Assembly (NCBI GenBank): GCA_026418655.1
Contig: JAOAAW010000148.1
Coordinates: forward strand, 1 to 10,524
Reading direction: 5' to 3'
DNA: 10,524 nucleotides
Origin: a bacterium
GTDB taxonomy: Bacteria; Ratteibacteria; UBA8468; B48-G9; DTJG01
Shown here: positions 7,368-10,524 of the stretch, piece by piece
How positions within the stretch are numbered: the stretch's first letter is position 1
Layout: every line of letters begins with the position of its first letter
The notes under the pieces: model-generated
Seen by the model: only the letters and a program-made list of their open reading frames with translations
Database searches by the model: none
Told to the model about the DNA's origin: nothing
Made by a program: the position numbers and the translations under genes

Positions 7368-8408
7368 ATGGAAAGAAAGGTAAAGATAGTATTTGTAGGG
7401 ACAGGAGCAATGGGGCAATGTGCGCACCTGAAAAATTACGTTCTGATTCCTGATTGTGAGGTTGTGGCAATCTGCGAGAAAAAGAAAAAGCTTGCTTCAA
7501 TGGTCGCTGAAAAATACAGGATAAAAAAGGTCTACAATGATTTTTCTGAAATGCTTGAAAAAGAAGAGTTTGATGGCATTGTTGCATCCCAGCCATTTAC
7601 AAGACATCTTGTAGTTTTAAAAGAAATATTGAAGGCAGGAAAACCTGTTTTTATTGAAAAACCTCTTGCAGGCTGTGTGGAAAATGGAGAAAAAATTATA
7701 GAGGAAGTAAAAAAATCCAGAACATGGATAATGGTAGGATATCATAAGAGAAATGATCCTGCTGTGATTTATGCAAGGGAAAAAATAGAAAATTTTAAGA
7801 AAACAGGAGAACTCGGCAGATTGACATATGTGCGTATTACAATGCCACCTGGTGACTGGATTGCTGGTGGATTTAACGAACTGATAAAAACAGATGAACA
7901 AATTTCTCTTGATTATGACCCTGTACCAGAATCAATGAATAACAGGACGTATGAATTTTATCTATCGTTTGTTAATTATTACATACATCAGGTTAATCTG
8001 ATGAGATACCTGCTTGGAGAGCCGTACCGGGTTAAATATGCTGAAAAATCAAAAACATTGATGGCACTGGAGAGCAAGTCAGGTGTACCGGGTATAATAG
8101 AAATGTCGCCTTACACCACAAGTATTGGTTGGCATGAAAAAGCCAGTGTTTTCTTTGAAAAAGGATTTATAGAAATTTCTTTACCGGCCCCTCTTGCTAA
8201 CAACAGGCCTGGAGATGTAAAGATTTACAGGGATATACCCCTGCCAGAAACAATACTACCATCGTTACCACAGGTCAGCGCAATGTATCAGCAGGCTACA
8301 AATTTCATCCAATCAATAAAAGGAAAGGCAAAACCAGCATGTCTTGCAGATGAAGCACTTGAAGATTTAAAAATCGCTAAGGAGTATGTGAGTTTAGTTT
8401 GCACTTGA
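7368..8408 (+). CDS. Gfo/Idh/MocA-family NAD(P)-dependent oxidoreductase
   Basis: This 346-residue protein has the standard two-domain layout. The N-terminal Rossmann fold carries the dinucleotide motif VGTGAMG (10-16). The family EKP signature is at 97-99 in VFIEKPLAG, and GYHKRN at 124-129 follows. The C-terminal alpha/beta domain contains the catalytic-type pair H207/N210 in IHQVNLMRYLLGEP. Members oxidise or reduce sugars, inositols, or sugar rings during glycoside cleavage. The substrate cannot be named. A TTG at 7344 would extend the frame by eight residues into the permease gene, but the ATG at 7368 is better because AAGGAGA sits 5-6 nt before it. The gene lies 10 bp behind the permease and is probably translated from the same mRNA. 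The protein shows no signal peptide, so it is cytoplasmic. Confidence 0.92.
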   Translation: MERKVKIVFVGTGAMGQCAHLKNYVLIPDCEVVAICEKKKKLASMVAEKYRIKKVYNDFSEMLEKEEFDGIVASQPFTRHLVVLKEILKAGKPVFIEKPLAGCVENGEKIIEEVKKSRTWIMVGYHKRNDPAVIYAREKIENFKKTGELGRLTYVRITMPPGDWIAGGFNELIKTDEQISLDYDPVPESMNNRTYEFYLSFVNYYIHQVNLMRYLLGEPYRVKYAEKSKTLMALESKSGVPGIIEMSPYTTSIGWHEKASVFFEKGFIEISLPAPLANNRPGDVKIYRDIPLPETILPSLPQVSAMYQQATNFIQSIKGKAKPACLADEALEDLKIAKEYVSLVCT

Positions 8409-8426
8409 GAAATACAAATGTATAAT
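8398..8426 (+). promoter_or_regulatory. Possible internal promoter before the nucleotidyltransferase
   Basis: A perfect TATAAT (8421-8426) is preceded after 17 bp by TTTGCA (8398-8403), a 4-of-6 match to the -35 consensus. It would drive the nucleotidyltransferase and the overlapping tRNA separately from the permease operon. The -35 box lies in the end of the oxidoreductase gene. Confidence 0.35.
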
Positions 8427-8452
8427 TAGAATTGAAAATCTGCATTATTAAC

Positions 8453-8459
8453 AGGGGGG
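8453..8459 (+). promoter_or_regulatory. Ribosome binding site that fixes the ATT start
   Basis: AGGGGGG is the only strong Shine-Dalgarno-like sequence in this gap and lies 4 nt before the ATT at 8464. Its distance to the TTG at 8476 is too large for normal initiation, so it supports the AUU start. Confidence 0.6.
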
Positions 8460-8463
8460 CAAA

Positions 8464-9522
8464 ATTAAAGCAGTATTGCTTCTTGGCGGACAGGGAACCA
8501 GATTAAGACCTTTTACTCTAAGTACTCCAAAGGCATTTTTGCCTGTGGCAAATGTCCCGATGATACAATATCAGCTTTCGCTTCTTTCAAGATATAAAAT
8601 TGATACGGTTATACTTGCGGTAAGTCCACAGTGTCAAAAATACAGGAAATTTTTCGGCATTTCAAAGTCACTTGGAATAAATCTTTATCTCTCTTGCGAA
8701 AAAAAACCACTCGGTACAGCAGGCGGAATAAGGAATGCCTATAAATTTCTCAAAGGTGATGAACCCTTCTTTGTATTCAATGGAGACATTATCAGCGATT
8801 GTAATCTTGATAAAATGCTTGAATTTCACAAAAAAAGCGATGCTGATATCAGCATTGCTGTTGTGGAGGTTGAAAACTCAAAAGATTTTGGTGTTATAGT
8901 TGTTGATCAGGATAAAAGAATAGAACAATTTATAGAAAAACCCCAGCAACCACTTTCAAATCTCATCAATGCTGGCATTTACATTATCCAACCTGATATT
9001 CTTGATGAAATACCAGCAGGTAAAGAGGTCTCCATTGAAAAGGAAGTTTTTCCTGAATTAATCAAAAAAGGAAAAAAACTTTTTGCGTACATTCACACAG
9101 GATACTGGAAGGATGTTGGTACAATAAAGAATTTTAAAGCAGCAAATTTTGATATTGTCCAGGGAAAAATAAACCTTGACCATGCCAACAAATTGCAAGC
9201 AGAGTCTTTTTTTTCTGAAAAAGTCATGCTTAATGGCCGGTTGAGCACAGGTAAAAATGTTGTTTTTGGAAATAATGTGAAAGTTTCAGGCACAGTGATT
9301 GTTGGCGATGGCTGTTACATTGGAGAAAATACAGTTTTGAAAGATGCAATAATTTTCAGGAACGTTCTGATTGGAAAGAACTGTTTGATTGAAGATAGCA
9401 TTATTGGAAATTCTACATTCATTGAAGATAATTGTGAAATAAGGGACGCTGCCATTGCTGATGGCTGTCGTTTCTGTCAGTACACAAAGATAAAAAATTC
9501 AGGAAATTCTGTGCGCTTGTAG
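8464..9522 (+). CDS. Sugar-1-phosphate nucleotidyltransferase (GDP-mannose pyrophosphorylase-like), AUU start
   Basis: This enzyme makes a nucleotide sugar from a sugar-1-phosphate and an NTP. Residues 1-230 are the nucleotidyltransferase fold: KAVLLLGGQGTRLRP (2-16), K23 in STPKAFLPV, GTAGGIRNA (84-92), FNGD with D108, EKP (158-160), NAGIY (169-173) and TGYWKDVGT (212-220). From about 245 a left-handed beta-helix of hexapeptide repeats follows (GNNVKVSGTVIVGDG, IGKNCLIEDSIIG). This layout fits mannose-1-phosphate guanylyltransferase (ManC/GMPPB type); glucose-1-phosphate nucleotidyltransferases are alternatives. No ATG or GTG exists at the front of the frame. The family's start (normally MKAV) is encoded ATT AAA GCA GTA, with AGGGGGG (8453-8459) 4 nt before the ATT. 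The next start-like codon, TTG at 8476, would cut off the first beta strand and is 16 nt from that site. The stop lies inside the tRNA-Arg gene. Confidence 0.88.
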   Translation: MKAVLLLGGQGTRLRPFTLSTPKAFLPVANVPMIQYQLSLLSRYKIDTVILAVSPQCQKYRKFFGISKSLGINLYLSCEKKPLGTAGGIRNAYKFLKGDEPFFVFNGDIISDCNLDKMLEFHKKSDADISIAVVEVENSKDFGVIVVDQDKRIEQFIEKPQQPLSNLINAGIYIIQPDILDEIPAGKEVSIEKEVFPELIKKGKKLFAYIHTGYWKDVGTIKNFKAANFDIVQGKINLDHANKLQAESFFSEKVMLNGRLSTGKNVVFGNNVKVSGTVIVGDGCYIGENTVLKDAIIFRNVLIGKNCLIEDSIIGNSTFIEDNCEIRDAAIADGCRFCQYTKIKNSGNSVRL

Positions 9523-9586
9523 CTCAACAGGATAGAGCGTTAGCCTCCGGAGCTAAAGGCTGTGGGTTCAACTCCCACCAAGCGCG
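9513..9586 (+). tRNA. tRNA-Arg (anticodon CCG)
   Basis: All parts of the cloverleaf are present. The acceptor stem GCGCTTG (9513-9519) pairs with CAAGCGC (9579-9585), with discriminator G9586. The D stem is GCTC/GAGC with loop AACAGGATA. The anticodon stem TTAGC/GCTAA holds loop CTCCGGA, with CCG at 9547-9549. The variable loop has five bases, and the T stem GTGGG/CCCAC holds TTCAACT. A20 after the GG of the D loop agrees with arginine identity. It reads the CGG codon. CCA is not encoded, so it must be added by the CCA-adding enzyme. The first ten bases are also the end of the nucleotidyltransferase gene, including its stop codon. No T-rich terminator follows, so its 3' end depends on processing. 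Confidence 0.95.
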
Positions 9587-9602
9587 TAATTCTTCCCTGA
9601 AT

Positions 9603-9690
9603 GGAGTTGAACTGGAGCGAAGTAAGGCAATGCGAGCAAGCGCAGCATTGCCAGCGGATGGCAGAGTCGAGCCGCAGTGGGAGGCAAGGT
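9603..9690. repeat. GC-rich, hairpin-forming repeat-like stretch after the tRNA
   Basis: This noncoding gap is visibly richer in G and C than its surroundings. It contains a perfect 8-bp hairpin, GGCAATGC (9626-9633) and GCATTGCC (9645-9652), and an overlapping alternative hairpin, TGCCA (9649-9653) and TGGCA (9659-9663). It also has short GAGC/AAGC/CAGC-type steps. The start, GGAGTTGAAC (9603-9612), is an exact reverse complement of bases 9566-9575 in the tRNA T arm. It may be a dispersed REP-like element, or a processing or termination structure shared by the convergent genes. Only one copy is in this window. Antisense frames here are not genes. Confidence 0.5.
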
Positions 9691-9717
9691 AGAAACAAAA
9701 AACCACTCCGCAAATTT

Positions 9718-10296
9718 TTAAAAAACCACAAAAAGCGTCATTAAAAGGCCAGGGATAATGCCAACCGTCAGATTATCGTCAATCTTTGAAGGAATTACCT
9801 CCAGAATACAGCCTACAAGCACACCAATAAACAGGATTTCAAAGGATATTGAAAGATACAATGATAGCAATAGCCCGACTATACTATTTACAATGATTCC
9901 GCCAAGCAGTCCTTCTATAGTTTTTCCAGGAAAAATTTGAATTTTGCCGAATTTTGAACCAATGACAGCGCTTGCTGCGTCTCCAAATGTTAGGAATAAT
10001 AGATTAGCCACTGCGACAGGAAAAGGAAAATATAAAACAGAGATAAAGGTCGCTATCATAAAATAGGTGTCTCCTGTCAATGCCCCTGGCTTTGTCTTGA
10101 AAACTCCTGGAGAATGCCGCAATAGCCAGTTCCAGAAGCCAGGATGCAGATATCTTTCAAATTCCATCAAAAGCAACCAGAAAAGAAAAAATGCAGCAAT
10201 AAGGGCAGGCGCAAGAGGATCCTTCACAATCAAATAAACAAAAGGAACAAGTCCTCCCAGCAGGATTCTATAAAGCTTGCGTTTCCACAATATCAT
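9718..10296 (-). CDS. Diacylglycerol/polyprenol kinase-like integral membrane protein
   Basis: This 192-residue polytopic membrane protein has about six hydrophobic segments. It resembles the CTP-dependent dolichol/phytol/diacylglycerol kinase group related to phosphatidate cytidylyltransferase. The conserved region is visible as FGDAASAVIGSKFGK (104-118), FPGKTIEGLLGG (122-133) and, near the C-terminus, SKIDDNLTVGIIPG (170-183). The D and N residues there and the GDAA...GK..EG pattern are the family signature. It would phosphorylate a lipid alcohol such as undecaprenol or diacylglycerol, feeding lipid-carrier or phospholipid pools. A link to glycan assembly with the neighbouring nucleotidyltransferase is possible, but it is on the opposite strand and in another operon. 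The ATG overlaps the stop of the upstream membrane protein as ATGA, with GAGG about 6 nt before it. The gene converges on the tRNA. Confidence 0.82.
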   Translation of the reverse strand: MILWKRKLYRILLGGLVPFVYLIVKDPLAPALIAAFFLFWLLLMEFERYLHPGFWNWLLRHSPGVFKTKPGALTGDTYFMIATFISVLYFPFPVAVANLLFLTFGDAASAVIGSKFGKIQIFPGKTIEGLLGGIIVNSIVGLLLSLYLSISFEILFIGVLVGCILEVIPSKIDDNLTVGIIPGLLMTLFVVF

Positions 10297-10524
10297 GTAT
10301 GCCTCATTTCTTTCAACGCCTCACGGTTAATAAATATGTTTGTAAAAATCAGCATTATTGTTGCTATGGCGAGTTTCCAAAAAATATCCGGATAAATCTG
10401 CCATAATATTATGAAAAACAAAACTATCTCAGGAATGATCACCTTTAATGAGCGGGGATTTATTGTCTGTGCAATAAACCAGAATCCAAGAATAAAGGGA
10501 AAAACAGCAGGCGCAAGGTAGAGC
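10293..10524 (-). CDS. Integral membrane protein, C-terminal part
   Basis: The last 76 codons of a gene entering from the right edge end in TGA at 10293. Three hydrophobic stretches are seen (about residues 3-18, 29-43 and 48-64 of the visible part), with LYLAPAVFPFILGFWFIAQ first, and a short charged tail REALKEMRHT. The frame is continuous to the edge and its stop overlaps the ATG of the lipid-kinase-like gene by four bases, so it is real and in the same operon. I do not recognise the family. Membrane lipid or lipid-carrier metabolism is a guess from its neighbour. Confidence 0.72.
   Translation of the reverse strand, partial: LYLAPAVFPFILGFWFIAQTINPRSLKVIIPEIVLFFIILWQIYPDIFWKLAIATIMLIFTNIFINREALKEMRHT

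Noticed and set aside
9626..9652. Rho-independent terminator for the tRNA transcript
   Set aside because: The hairpin is perfect but no T-run follows on the plus strand.
9524..9731. Two minus-strand frames with WELNPQPLAPEA and GVEPTAFSSGG type text
   Set aside because: They are antisense translations of the tRNA and its GC-rich neighbour. Such tRNA-antisense frames are a known false-gene type, and neither has a supporting ribosome binding site.
1..10524. A CRISPR array
   Set aside because: No regularly spaced 24-40-base repeats were seen on either strand despite the cas genes.

Overview
This AT-rich window carries genes on both strands in blocks. The strong GGAGG-type ribosome binding sites and the -35/-10-like promoters point to a bacterium. 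A glycoside hydrolase family 38 (GH38) mannosidase, a Gfo/Idh/MocA oxidoreductase and split type I-A-like cas genes would suit an uncultivated, probably anaerobic, carbohydrate-degrading lineage. The sequence alone does not fix the phylum.

Positions 1-3477 (minus strand) hold a CRISPR effector segment. Read in the direction of transcription it contains a small orphan protein resembling a DUF6922/antitoxin-like family, a stand-alone Cas3' helicase, a stand-alone Cas3'' HD nuclease, and the N-terminal 237 residues of a probable Cas8a-type large subunit cut off by the window edge. Cas3', Cas3'' and Cas8a-like overlap one another and look translationally coupled. The order cas3'-cas3''-cas8a is that of subtype I-A, but csa5, cas7 and cas5, which usually precede it, are absent on the upstream side. 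No CRISPR array and no cas1, cas2, cas4 or cas6 is visible.

Positions 3508-9522 hold a sugar-related block. A 999-residue GH38 alpha-mannosidase (minus) is transcribed away from a plus-strand series: a TauE/SafE-type permease, a Gfo/Idh/MocA oxidoreductase and a sugar-1-phosphate nucleotidyltransferase of the GDP-mannose pyrophosphorylase type. The 110-bp divergent gap holds a near-perfect inverted repeat placed to touch both promoters. The pairing of a mannosidase with a mannose-activating-type enzyme suggests mannose or mannoside metabolism, but the substrates are inferred.

Positions 9513-10524 hold a tRNA-Arg(CCG) whose first ten bases are also the last codons and stop of the nucleotidyltransferase, then a GC-rich, hairpin-forming, repeat-like stretch. 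After it, on the minus strand, are a polyprenol/diacylglycerol kinase-like membrane protein and the C-terminal end of another membrane protein, joined by an ATGA overlap.

The two least ordinary points are the probable AUU start codon of the nucleotidyltransferase and the overlap of its stop codon with the mature tRNA. No wholly new defence system is evident. The cas segment with its orphan antitoxin-like gene is the best candidate for an unusual arrangement.
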